A stretch of 64,000 nucleotides of DNA from Flavobacterium sp. (GTDB lineage: Bacteria > Bacteroidota > Bacteroidia > Flavobacteriales > Flavobacteriaceae): NCBI RefSeq assembly GCF_004211145.1, contig NZ_SEBS01000012.1, forward strand, positions 1-64,000, given 5' to 3'. This document shows positions 55,521-64,000 of this stretch, piece after piece. The translations under genes were made by a program, and so were the position numbers. Below the pieces are notes generated by a model. That model did not search any database and was not told where the DNA came from. It saw nothing but the letters and a program-made list of their open reading frames with translations. Positions within the stretch are counted from its first letter, which is position 1. Every line of letters starts with the position of its first letter.

Positions 55521-58500
55521 TTATCTCTTAATCACGCGTAGTGTTTTAACGAAATCTCCCTGAGTAACAATCATGTTGTAGACTCCTGAAGGGTAACGAA
55601 CACCGAATCGTTGCAACTCGATCGCATCGACTTCAAGGTCGCTGTCTTCGAGAAGCTTTCCAACCATGTCGTAAACTTTGACGTTCACGCGCTCATCACT
55701 TGGCGTATCCATGTCGAGGTAGAAACCTTCAGCATAAGGGTTAGGATAAACGACCGCACGGAATGCGATGCTCGGTCCTGTTTCCTCTTCGAATAATCCG
55801 CGTGTAGCACCTGGAGCCGTTATAAGCTCAGCTTCCCCGAAAGGAGACCAAGTTCCAGCCGTCATAACCGCTACCTGTACTGCGTACTGTCCGCCTGGAA
55901 CATATCCGGGAACATTACTGAAGCTGAAGTAGTGCGACGTACGGTCTACGATGATCGTAGTGAACGGAGCTACCATAAGTCCCAATTGGAAACGGTAAGA
56001 CGTCGCACGGTTCATACTTGTCGTATAGAACAACATCGCAGGCGTCGTAGCAGTACCAGGGTTCGTGATTACAGGAACCGCAGGTGTCGTGATGGTACAT
56101 GGAGCACCATAACCTGAATACGTCGTGCTGCTTCCTGTTTTCAAAGCTACCTCAACTGTATACGTAGTCCCGTAGGCATACGTCGCAAGCATTGGAAGCG
56201 AGAACCAATGCGTCGCACGATCAAGTTCCTGTACCTGGTTAGGCGCAGTCGGATCGGTCGTGTTCGTCACACGGAAACGGTAACCTGTTACACCTTGCAA
56301 ACTTGTAGTTGCGATAAGTGTAGAGATATTCGTCAACGTGATACCACATTGTGAAGGCGTAACTGACGCAGCTCCACCCGGATCAAGCACGGCTGGTGTA
56401 GACACCAAGCATGAAGGTCCGTAGTAGTTGAGCCATACACCATTGCGGCGAACCATTACTGAAATCGAGTACGTCGTAGCGTAATCGTAAGTCGCAAGAG
56501 CCGTCAATTGGAAGTTTGGTTGTGTGCGATCGATAGTCTGAACCGCATTCGTTGTCGTGTTCACGACTCTGAAACGGTATCCATCAACAGGCGCAGGGAA
56601 GCTGACCGCCCCGATTGCCGAGTTGATCGCTGCAAGTGTAGTTCCACATTGTGAAGCCAATACTTGAGACATGATCTGGCTGCCTTCGTCGATAGTACCG
56701 TTACAGTTGTCATCGACTCCGTTGAATGCAACCTCGGTCGCACCAGGATTAACCGCCGCAACGCTATCGTTACAGTCGCCACCGACAGCAGCGTAAAGTG
56801 CCGGTTCAGTACAAGCCTGAACAGTTGGCAACGCTGAATCACCGTAGTTGTCGTTATCGGCATCAACATACCAAGTGGTAGCTGCTGAGAACGAAACAGT
56901 TGTTTGGGCAGTACTTGTACATCCAGCAGCAGTTGTGTAAACAGCCGAGTATGTAGTTGTCGCCGTAGGTTTTGCATATACTGAACTTGCTGCAGTTCCC
57001 GTATAAGGAACAGTAGCGGCCGCATCAGTAAACAATCCTGCAGATGGAGACCAAACTACCGGAGTGTTAAGTGGAGAACACACGAATGAGCGTGTTCTGC
57101 TTACTGTTGCAGCACCACAAGCGGCATTGGTATGAGTATAGAACCTAACTTGGCCCGCCGCAATTGACACATAAGAAACCGGTGAAGGACCAGCCGCGAG
57201 AACCGTAGTTCCTGCAGCGTTACTGATCGTAACGTAGTCACCTGCTCCGGTTGATGTGAACACGTACGACGTATTCGCAGATACGTTCACGACCGAATAT
57301 TCACCAGCCCAAGCAGCGCCCGTAATGGTGTTTGTGGTCGTGCCGTTGCATGCCGTTGCCGTGAATGCAGTTCCCGGATATTGTCCGCTAGGCGCCGTTA
57401 GACATCCTCCTGAAGGAACAGGATTGTTTACGACCGCAGTCAATTGTACCGCAGCTCCTACCGAACAAACTGAAGGGCTAGCCGGTGTAAGTGTGATAGC
57501 ACCCGGCAATGGATTTACGGTAACTGTGAATGTCGTCGAATTTCCACAACCTGCGGCATTCGCAGTAGTCAACGTATACGTAGTCGTAGCCGTCGGATTG
57601 AATACGAAGCCTGATGCAGCACTACCTGTCACGCCTGCACTAGGCGACCAAGTGTACGTATCGTAATCGGCTGCATTAGATGTAACGGTCACTGCCGAAG
57701 TTGAAGCGCCGGCACAGATCGTAGCGCTAGTTGAGCTAAGTGTCAAAGCCGGTGGCGTGTTAACCGTCGCAACGACTGCAGTTCTTGCGGTAGCACATCT
57801 TGCGGCTACTCCAAGTTGATACAAATACATATTGCTTGTGGTTGCTCCGAACCAATAACCTCCCGTAACTGTGAACGCTCCGCCCAAAGTACTTGAAGGG
57901 AAAGTCGCAGTAGAGTAACCCAGTCCGCCAACAGTTCCTGAAATAGCACTTACGAGAAGCAAATAGCTTCCTGCAGTTGAAACGTTAATGTTGACTGGGA
58001 TCTGAAGTGGCGTCAAACCAGTACCTGTAACGGTACCTGTCGTAAACGTACCTAGAGTGGTCGTATTGGTCGAGTTACGCAAAAGTAGCGTAATCGTTCC
58101 TGTACCCGTAAACGGAATTCTCACGCTATTGATAGTGAGATTCGGCGAAGTTGTCGTGAAAGCGATTCCATGACTGCCTACGCTTGTTCCGTTGTTGGAA
58201 ACTGCATTTCCTGTAGCTCCGGCTGTGCCTGAACCAAGTACCGTAGCCGCTTCAGCGTAGTAAGTAGTAGTAGCTGAAATTGCTGGAGTCGTGAAGTTGT
58301 CTCCAGTGAACAATGGAGTTCCTCCAGTCGAACCTGCATACCAAACAACACTGCTACCCGCTGATGCGGTTCCAGAAAGTGTGACTGTCCCCAAACCGCA
58401 ACGAGATGCAGGAGTCGTAGAAGTCAAACTTGGATTGCTGATACTGATGGTTACGGTGTTGGAATCGGTGAAACCACCACTTGCACAGATCGTTCTTACA

Positions 58501-61500
58501 AAGTAAGATGTCTCTGCAGTCAATACCGGCGTAGTGTAGGTCATTCCCGTCGCTCCTGAAATAGCTCCAGTAGCAACATTGTACCATTGATAAGATATAC
58601 CTGACACTGCTGTTGGATATGCCGATACGGAAAGTGTTACCGCACCTGAACCGCATACACTTGTCATTGAAGTTGAAACGGTTCCTGCAACAGGATTTCC
58701 TGTACAAGCCGGAGGTGTTATAACCGTGAATGAATAATCTTCAACCTCAGCACGCGTTCCCATTACACATGGATTCGACGGGTTGCTGTTGTTAAAGTCG
58801 ACCATGAAACGCATTCTGGTATTACCCGGAAGTGCTGTAGCAGGCACTGTGAACGTAGCGCCGAATGTCGAGATATAACCTGTTGTGTTGGCTACTCTTT
58901 CAGTCGTCTCAAATGAACCGTTCTGGTTCCAGTCAACCCAAACCGCAATACCTACAGTCGGTCCTGCGATTGTCGTGGTGAAACTGATTGGCTGATTCAA
59001 ATATTGAGAAGCGCTTAAGTTAAGATATGTACCATAACCGTTAGTAGAAAAAACTGAATTGTTATTGATGTTAGTCAATCCACCAGTGGTTGTAATATTG
59101 CTGAAATACGAAGCTGTATTCGTTGCAACTGTCGGCGTACAGTAAGCCAAAACGCTTAGCTGAGCCGCGTTTGAATTTACCGAACATCCGTTAGATGTAA
59201 CGACCGCTCTGTAATAACGCGCTGTACTTGTAACGCTGCCTGTTCCGGCGGCCACAGTAAGTGTTGCAGTCGTATCATTGGAATACGTCAAGCCTGAAGG
59301 CGTACCCGTAGCAACGCTGTTCCAAGGGCCGGAAGCCGATGTCGCGTATTGCCACTGATACGATGGCGATGGTGCCGAAGTAGCAACGGTGAACGTAGTT
59401 GAAGCTCCATTGGAAACTACTGAAGCCACAGGTTGCGACGTGATAGCCGGCGTAGTGAACGTCAATTGCGCCGAAGCTGAATTCACGGCAGGACAATCTC
59501 CAAGACCCAATGCAGTCGCACGGTAGAAATAAGTACCCGTATTTGGCGTTGCTGCCGTCGTCGTTACAGTAAGTGAAGCTGTAGCGGCATTCGTGTACGT
59601 AGCTCCTGCAGGAGTTCCGTTAGAAACAGCTGTAAAACTCAAGTTATCGGTAGAATACTGCCATGCATAACCCGAAGCGTTAGTCGCAGTCGCAGTGAAT
59701 GTAGCACTGCCTCCGCTGTAACAAACTCCTGTTGTAACAGGATCAGATGTAATTGCCGGACCTTGGTTGATCGTAAGCAAAGCACCCGAAGAATACAAAG
59801 GATCACCGAAACCGGTCACGACAGCACGGAACTGCCAGCCTGAATTTGCTATTCCAAGACCTGTAACAGTCAATTGATTAGTATCGGATCCAGAATATGT
59901 GACGCTTCCAACAGTTGTGTCACTGATCGGCAACCATGTAGATGTTTGGAAAACTTCCCATGCGTAATCGGTCACGACTCCTGAAGTCACAACAGTGAAT
60001 GTCGCCATACCAGTGCCAGATGCGCAAAGCGTAACCGGTTGCGGAGGCGTAACAATCCCTACATCGCCCACCAATAGATTGGCGCCTTGAGTCGTTACCG
60101 CCGGACATGGCGCAAGTCCTGAAATGACAACGCGATACATGTTCTCGTTGAAAGAAGATGGCGTGTTCGTGATTGTAAGTGTATTTGTAATCGAACCACT
60201 ATAAGAGCTTCCGTCGACAACATCATCGTAGTTATCACCACCATCAACAGAAACTTGCCATTGATAACCTGAAATACCACCTGTCGCAGCCACTGAGAAT
60301 ACAGCAGTCGAGCCGCTCACCACAGATTGATCAGCCGGAGCGGGTGAACTAACCGGAGCGTTGACGTTAATTACCGTCGTTACGCTTGTCGTACAACCGT
60401 TGTCAGTAACGCTATACGAAATCGTCGCGGCACCTGCACTTTCGGCAGTTACAACACCAGCACTGTCAACAGTAGCTACAGCCGGGTTTAGAGATGCCCA
60501 AATTCCACCAGGAGAGGCGCTGTCAAGATCGACAGTTCCATCTACGCACAAAGTTGCGTTGCCGTTTGTGATTTCTTCGACAACCGGCGGCGTGTATACG
60601 ATCAATGAATTGGCGCTCGTACCTGTTCCATTCGAACTCGGTGCGCTTGTTACCGCGATCGGCCCTGCAACGTTTCCGGCAGGAACTACCGCCGTGAGCG
60701 TAGTGTCGTTCGTAACAGAGAATGAGGTAGCGGCGATTCCGTTGAACGTAACGGCTGTAGTTCCGAGGAAATTCGAACCTGTAACCGTTACTGTGGTTCC
60801 TCCGGCTTGTCCACAAACCGAAGCTGGGACGAAACTTGCTACCGCTACCGGTGGTGGAGTCAACGTCCAAGCCAAGGTAAAGGTTCCCGTACCTGTGTAC
60901 CATGAATCCTGAACCCAATATACCGTTTGCGTTTCACCAGTGTTATTCACCCAAGTGTGGTTGACGATTTCAGTATCCGAGCAGAAAAGTTCGGTTTGAG
61001 TCGTACAACTTCCGTAGAATATACTGTGTACCGAATCATAATTCGATGCCGTCAATCCCATAACCAGCGTATAGTTGGCCGGAACCGTGATCGAATAGAA
61101 TTTGTCCGGACCGATATCTCCCACAGACGTAGAGTTACATGATGGAGAATAATTATCGGCCAAGCCCATAGTGCTTCCGCTTACAGGCGATGTCAACGCG
61201 TTAAGCGAAGTTGCTGTCGCGCAAAGATCGTCGGCAGGTGCCGCTTCGGTAGTGAACGAGAAAACAGTACAGCCAAGACGTGGTCCATTCACATTTGTAG
61301 GCGCGATCGTCCAGTAATAGGTTGTTCCGTACAGTATGTTGTTCACATTCGCTGCCGGACCTGTTACCGTACCGATGCTCGCCAATGTGGTCGGAGAAGT
61401 TCCCCAGTACACCGCATACGAAGTCGCTCCCGGAGAAGCGGTCCATGTAAGTGCTGCGAAACCGGCAGCCAAAGACACGTTCGTTGCTCCATCAACCGGG

Positions 61501-63212
61501 GTCAATAAAGTTGAACATGCCGGAGCGGTAAAAATATAAGGTCCGACCCATGAGCTGAAGCCGTTCGCAAGACAGTTCGCGCGGACGTAAAACTCATAAA
61601 CCTGACCCGAAGTCAAACCGCTTACCGCAAGTGAATTCGTAGTGACGGCGGTTCCGGCCCCTGTTGGAGCACCTGATCCCGCCAATTGGTATACAACTTC
61701 CCAATTCGTTTCGACACAACCTGCATTCCAGGTAAGTGTAGCCGACGTATCGGTAACCGTATTGGCCGCAAGTGTGTTCGGTATAGGACAAGGATCCGCA
61801 GCCGAAATGGTCACAAGATAATCTTCTACCTCACCGTATGTGTTGTTTCCGCAAGCAGTTACATCTATTCCACTCGTAGCAAACATTGCTCTAACTCTCA
61901 ACACGTGGCTACCCAAAGGTGGGCTACATGACAAGACGATAGGGAATGTGGCCGACGAGCCCAATTGCCCGACGACTCCACTACCTGCAACTGTTCCGTT
62001 TGAATAGCCGATTCGTTCGTTGGCGGCAAAAGTACCGTCGTCGTTATAATCGATCCAAGCGGCATAACCCTCAGCATACTGACCTGCATAGACGGTACAG
62101 CCGTAAGAACTTCCGGCCTGTAATGTAGTAGTCAGTGCGGTGTTGGCCGTATAATTCGAATAACCCAAAGTACCGCTTGGACAGCCTGTACCGGAGTTGT
62201 TGTCGAGCGTATTCAAAATTACGCGCGCAATAACGTCACCATCGGTACAACCCAATGTTGTGACAGGCGTGCAGTAATTTAAAGCAGAAGCGCCACCTGA
62301 TGTGAACGAGTTGTCGATACATCCAGTGGCGTCGCCGATAGCATTTTTAGAAACGACTCTCCAATAATAAACCGTGTTTGGCGTCATCACTGCAGGCGTG
62401 TAAGATGCCGTAGTGACGTTGGCCACGAAAGCCGGTGAAGGCGACGTACCAAAATACACATCGTAATTGGTCGGACCGCCCGTAGCGCCTGACCAAGTCA
62501 AGCTTGAATTACGTATTACCCCTGTTGCCGCGTTGGCGGGCGTAAATACTGTTGGACATGCCGGAGCAGTATTTGAAATCTCAGCAACGTTCACGTTGTC
62601 GATATTCAGATAATAATCCCCATTCGACCAAGCTGCCGAGAATCTGATGTAAAGTGCTCCCGCTGTTGGCGTGAACGTATACGATTTGTTGGCGCAATCT
62701 CCTGAGACAATATGGTTCGAATCGTCAATGGTTGCAATCGTTGTCCAAGGACCCGATGTGGAATTCGACCATTCTGCCACAAAATTTCCCCATCCTTCAG
62801 CAGTTCCGCTTGTATTTGCGGAATAATCTGCGATCTTGTAATCAAAAGAGAACGAGTGTGATGCAGGATTTGCAATACCTAACGACGGCGAAACCAATGT
62901 GGCCGACGTTGCAAAACTCCATAAATTGTAGCGCATCACACCACCGGCACCGCCACATGAGGTAGCTCCGGTAACGTTCCCGAACGTTCCCGTCCAGCTG
63001 CCATTGCCTGCGTCAAAATTCTGAAGATAGCTTACCTGAGAAACCGAAGTTCCGCTAATCAGGAAAAATAAAAAGAACAGTAAATAACTGAACATTTTCG
63101 AGACTTTCGTACTCGAATCAGGCGGCGGCGGGGAATAGCCGACTACCGCCACAACATCATTTTCGGGCCAGACATAAGTATCCGACCCAAAACACTTGTA
63201 GTTTTTAGTCAT
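55521..63212 (-). CDS. Giant multidomain T9SS surface protein (2563 residues)
   Basis: Signal peptide MFSYLLFFLFFLISGTSVSQ is preceded by 39 residues containing SPPPPDSS; the DNA is coding-like up to 63212 and AT-rich beyond, so the longer start is listed, but 63095 (2524 residues) is a serious alternative. Domains in order: jelly-roll/MAM-like (about 60-208), FN3 (215-308), GEVED (313-466), FN3-like (471-658), a calycin-like segment with CATATSLNALTSPVSGST, IPT/TIG (788-875), Big-2-like, several Ig-like units, GEVED 2 (1358-1496), further Ig/PKD units, one MopE-type repeat (2111-2175), three YRF-type repeats and the T9SS tail (VVYPNPYAEGFYLDM...KTLRVIKR). Probably an adhesin; calcium binding through GEVED/MopE is inferred. 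Confidence 0.88.
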   Translation of the reverse strand: MTKNYKCFGSDTYVWPENDVVAVVGYSPPPPDSSTKVSKMFSYLLFFLFFLISGTSVSQVSYLQNFDAGNGSWTGTFGNVTGATSCGGAGGVMRYNLWSFATSATLVSPSLGIANPASHSFSFDYKIADYSANTSGTAEGWGNFVAEWSNSTSGPWTTIATIDDSNHIVSGDCANKSYTFTPTAGALYIRFSAAWSNGDYYLNIDNVNVAEISNTAPACPTVFTPANAATGVIRNSSLTWSGATGGPTNYDVYFGTSPSPAFVANVTTASYTPAVMTPNTVYYWRVVSKNAIGDATGCIDNSFTSGGASALNYCTPVTTLGCTDGDVIARVILNTLDNNSGTGCPSGTLGYSNYTANTALTTTLQAGSSYGCTVYAGQYAEGYAAWIDYNDDGTFAANERIGYSNGTVAGSGVVGQLGSSATFPIVLSCSPPLGSHVLRVRAMFATSGIDVTACGNNTYGEVEDYLVTISAADPCPIPNTLAANTVTDTSATLTWNAGCVETNWEVVYQLAGSGAPTGAGTAVTTNSLAVSGLTSGQVYEFYVRANCLANGFSSWVGPYIFTAPACSTLLTPVDGATNVSLAAGFAALTWTASPGATSYAVYWGTSPTTLASIGTVTGPAANVNNILYGTTYYWTIAPTNVNGPRLGCTVFSFTTEAAPADDLCATATSLNALTSPVSGSTMGLADNYSPSCNSTSVGDIGPDKFYSITVPANYTLVMGLTASNYDSVHSIFYGSCTTQTELFCSDTEIVNHTWVNNTGETQTVYWVQDSWYTGTGTFTLAWTLTPPPVAVASFVPASVCGQAGGTTVTVTGSNFLGTTAVTFNGIAATSFSVTNDTTLTAVVPAGNVAGPIAVTSAPSSNGTGTSANSLIVYTPPVVEEITNGNATLCVDGTVDLDSASPGGIWASLNPAVATVDSAGVVTAESAGAATISYSVTDNGCTTSVTTVINVNAPVSSPAPADQSVVSGSTAVFSVAATGGISGYQWQVSVDGGDNYDDVVDGSSYSGSITNTLTITNTPSSFNENMYRVVISGLAPCPAVTTQGANLLVGDVGIVTPPQPVTLCASGTGMATFTVVTSGVVTDYAWEVFQTSTWLPISDTTVGSVTYSGSDTNQLTVTGLGIANSGWQFRAVVTGFGDPLYSSGALLTINQGPAITSDPVTTGVCYSGGSATFTATATNASGYAWQYSTDNLSFTAVSNGTPAGATYTNAATASLTVTTTAATPNTGTYFYRATALGLGDCPAVNSASAQLTFTTPAITSQPVASVVSNGASTTFTVATSAPSPSYQWQYATSASGPWNSVATGTPSGLTYSNDTTATLTVAAGTGSVTSTARYYRAVVTSNGCSVNSNAAQLSVLAYCTPTVATNTASYFSNITTTGGLTNINNNSVFSTNGYGTYLNLSASQYLNQPISFTTTIAGPTVGIAVWVDWNQNGSFETTERVANTTGYISTFGATFTVPATALPGNTRMRFMVDFNNSNPSNPCVMGTRAEVEDYSFTVITPPACTGNPVAGTVSTSMTSVCGSGAVTLSVSAYPTAVSGISYQWYNVATGAISGATGMTYTTPVLTAETSYFVRTICASGGFTDSNTVTISISNPSLTSTTPASRCGLGTVTLSGTASAGSSVVWYAGSTGGTPLFTGDNFTTPAISATTTYYAEAATVLGSGTAGATGNAVSNNGTSVGSHGIAFTTTSPNLTINSVRIPFTGTGTITLLLRNSTNTTTLGTFTTGTVTGTGLTPLQIPVNINVSTAGSYLLLVSAISGTVGGLGYSTATFPSSTLGGAFTVTGGYWFGATTSNMYLYQLGVAARCATARTAVVATVNTPPALTLSSTSATICAGASTSAVTVTSNAADYDTYTWSPSAGVTGSAASGFVFNPTATTTYTLTTANAAGCGNSTTFTVTVNPLPGAITLTPASPSVCSVGAAVQLTAVVNNPVPSGGCLTAPSGQYPGTAFTATACNGTTTNTITGAAWAGEYSVVNVSANTSYVFTSTGAGDYVTISNAAGTTVLAAGPSPVSYVSIAAGQVRFYTHTNAACGAATVSRTRSFVCSPLNTPVVWSPSAGLFTDAAATVPYTGTAASSVYAKPTATTTYSAVYTTAAGCTSTAQTTVSFSAATTWYVDADNDNYGDSALPTVQACTEPALYAAVGGDCNDSVAAVNPGATEVAFNGVDDNCNGTIDEGSQIMSQVLASQCGTTLAAINSAIGAVSFPAPVDGYRFRVVNTTTNAVQTIDRTQPNFQLTALATYDYATTYSISVMVRRNGVWLNYYGPSCLVSTPAVLDPGGAASVTPSQCGITLTNISTLIATTSLQGVTGYRFRVTNTTDPTAPNQVQELDRATHWFSLPMLATYAYGTTYTVEVALKTGSSTTYSGYGAPCTITTPAVPVITNPGTATTPAMLFYTTSMNRATSYRFQLGLMVAPFTTIIVDRTSHYFSFSNVPGYVPGGQYAVQVAVMTAGTWSPFGEAELITAPGATRGLFEEETGPSIAFRAVVYPNPYAEGFYLDMDTPSDERVNVKVYDMVGKLLEDSDLEVDAIELQRFGVRYPSGVYNMIVTQGDFVKTLRVIKR

Positions 63213-63643
63213 AGTTTAGAAATTGAGTTAAAATGCATCGGTAAATTAGTTAAAAGTTAAGTATTCGTTAAAGAAAATTTACCATAATCGTTCAATAGCA
63301 AAAATCACCGACGAATTGCACGAATAAAAAAAGCAAATCTCGAAATGAGAACGCTTTCCGTAATAAAATACTGATTAAAAGTATTTTAATCGCAATACCG
63401 GTTTTTGAAGGTTTCATCGATTAACCGTAACGGAGTGCAATGATAACTCTGACGCAAAATGGAATTCTCTACAACATTTCCCATACAAGTAAATTGCACT
63501 TCTGCCGCTAATCCATGTGCGAAATTGTAGTATGCTGCGCTTTATGAGGCCATCTGCGAAAACCGTTTCAATGAAGCATAAACCGGGCGTATGTATCTTC
63601 ACCGTTTGACGTGCCACCATACGATGATTACATATAGAAGGAC
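63213..63643. other. Intergenic region without recognised genes
   Basis: 431 bases. AT-rich near the giant gene, presumably its promoter. A short frame from 63445 (MITLTQNGILYNIS) breaks after 23 codons and may be part of a decayed gene, but no family can be named. Confidence 0.45.
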
Positions 63644-63922
63644 ATGAAAAAAAAGTTGGTTCGATTATCAATTTTCTTGGCTTCAGCAATTTTGACGGGT
63701 TGTGAAAAATCTCCGAACCTAGGCCGACGGTTACGTTTCAAATCGACCGACATCGAACGGGCAAAAAGGTTCATGTAGTTGATGTAGACAAATAGGAATT
63801 ATCATGGCAAATCGCACGCGACAAACATCTCGAGTTTTTCGACAGCCACGATCCGAAATCAGGGAAAAGGAATCAAAGAGTACTTTTCAACAGAAGAATT
63901 GATTTTATCAGGGATTGAGTAA
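63644..63922 (+). pseudogene. Decayed lipoprotein gene
   Basis: ATG 63644 begins MKKKLVRLSIFLASAILTGC, a good lipoprotein signal peptide with lipobox LTGC, but the frame stops at 63776-63778. The sense continues in another frame from about 63724 (TVTFQIDRHRTGKKVHVVDV), meets TAG at 63793-63795, continues WQIARDKHLEFFDSHDPKSG, and then returns to the first frame for YFSTEELILSGIE and a stop at 63920-63922. Two shifts and one nonsense codon indicate a dead gene of about 90 codons. Intact homologues would have to confirm the reading. Confidence 0.6.
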
Positions 63923-63970
63923 CATTTTATGTCCCTTACCCTATTTCGCCATTTAAGCTATTTGAACTAC

Positions 63971-63988
63971 GACCGATCAAAAACGGTC
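63971..63988. repeat. Short inverted repeat near window end
   Basis: GACCG (63971-63975) and CGGTC (63984-63988) around ATCAAAAA. Could be half of a terminator or of a longer feature cut by the window edge. Confidence 0.3.
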
Positions 63989-64000
63989 GGTCAGCAGGTC

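Noticed and set aside
63445..63516. Short frame MITLTQNGILYNIS as a LytTR-type regulator remnant
   Set aside because: Only 23 codons; a vague resemblance cannot be extended into any known domain.

Overview
The window reads as chromosomal DNA of a Bacteroidota species, most likely a flavobacterium (Flavobacteriaceae). The reasons are: several secreted proteins end in a type IX secretion (T9SS) C-terminal domain with a YPNP motif; promoters fit the Bacteroidota pattern TTG - about 19 nt - TAnnTTTG (43425-43454, 48834-48863); Shine-Dalgarno sequences are mostly absent; and there are many AraC regulators, a GAPDH with a long N-terminal region, mitochondrial-type aconitase and tandem periplasmic parvulin isomerases. 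I see no rRNA, tRNA, IS element, prophage or CRISPR array.

Layout. 0-3.3 kb: 3' part of a GAPDH gene, a YciI-like protein, a DinB-like protein and a small exported protein. 3.4-5.2 kb: an APC amino-acid permease, then a decayed HxlR-regulator tail. 5.2-11.2 kb: a redox/stress block in which two paralogous AraC regulators flank a short-chain dehydrogenase, facing an operon of aldo/keto reductase, lipoprotein flavodoxin, lipoprotein cupin and a double carboxymuconolactone-decarboxylase protein. 11.2-23.3 kb: a surface-protein region with an LRR T9SS protein, an 1871-residue adhesin with eleven 73-residue repeats, an FkbM methyltransferase, a small T9SS protein and a beta-rich carbohydrate-binding-like protein. 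23.6-33.2 kb: mixed genes (serine hydrolase, AraC, Gfo/Idh/MocA oxidoreductase, YegP-like protein, YdcZ-type transporter, ABC transporter, phosphoesterase plus methyltransferase). 33.3-43.4 kb: aconitase, an acyltransferase, a possible copper-monooxygenase-fold protein, a MoxR ATPase and a three-gene parvulin/SurA operon that probably serves outer-membrane protein folding.

43.7-48.5 kb is the most interesting part: a compact peptide-export cassette. It holds an HlyD-type membrane fusion protein, a small HTH protein, two near-identical 54-residue double-glycine-leader peptides, each with its own copy of a promoter/inverted-repeat module, and an ABC exporter with an N-terminal C39 leader peptidase. 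The predicted mature peptides have no cysteine, no basic residue and seven acidic residues each, which is unlike ordinary cationic bacteriocins. Neither peptide appears among the long ORFs because they are only 165 bp.

48.5-64 kb: a repeat-rich spacer, release factor 3 (prfC), a small membrane protein, then two giant T9SS proteins (about 1420 and 2560 residues) that share their last 400-odd residues, and a decayed lipoprotein gene near the window end. Several short non-coding repeat families recur across the window (GTTGCTTCGCAAC plus ACGAAGGC arrays; CCCTGAACCTTGCACC; ATTGACA arrays); one copy appears to supply part of the prfC promoter.
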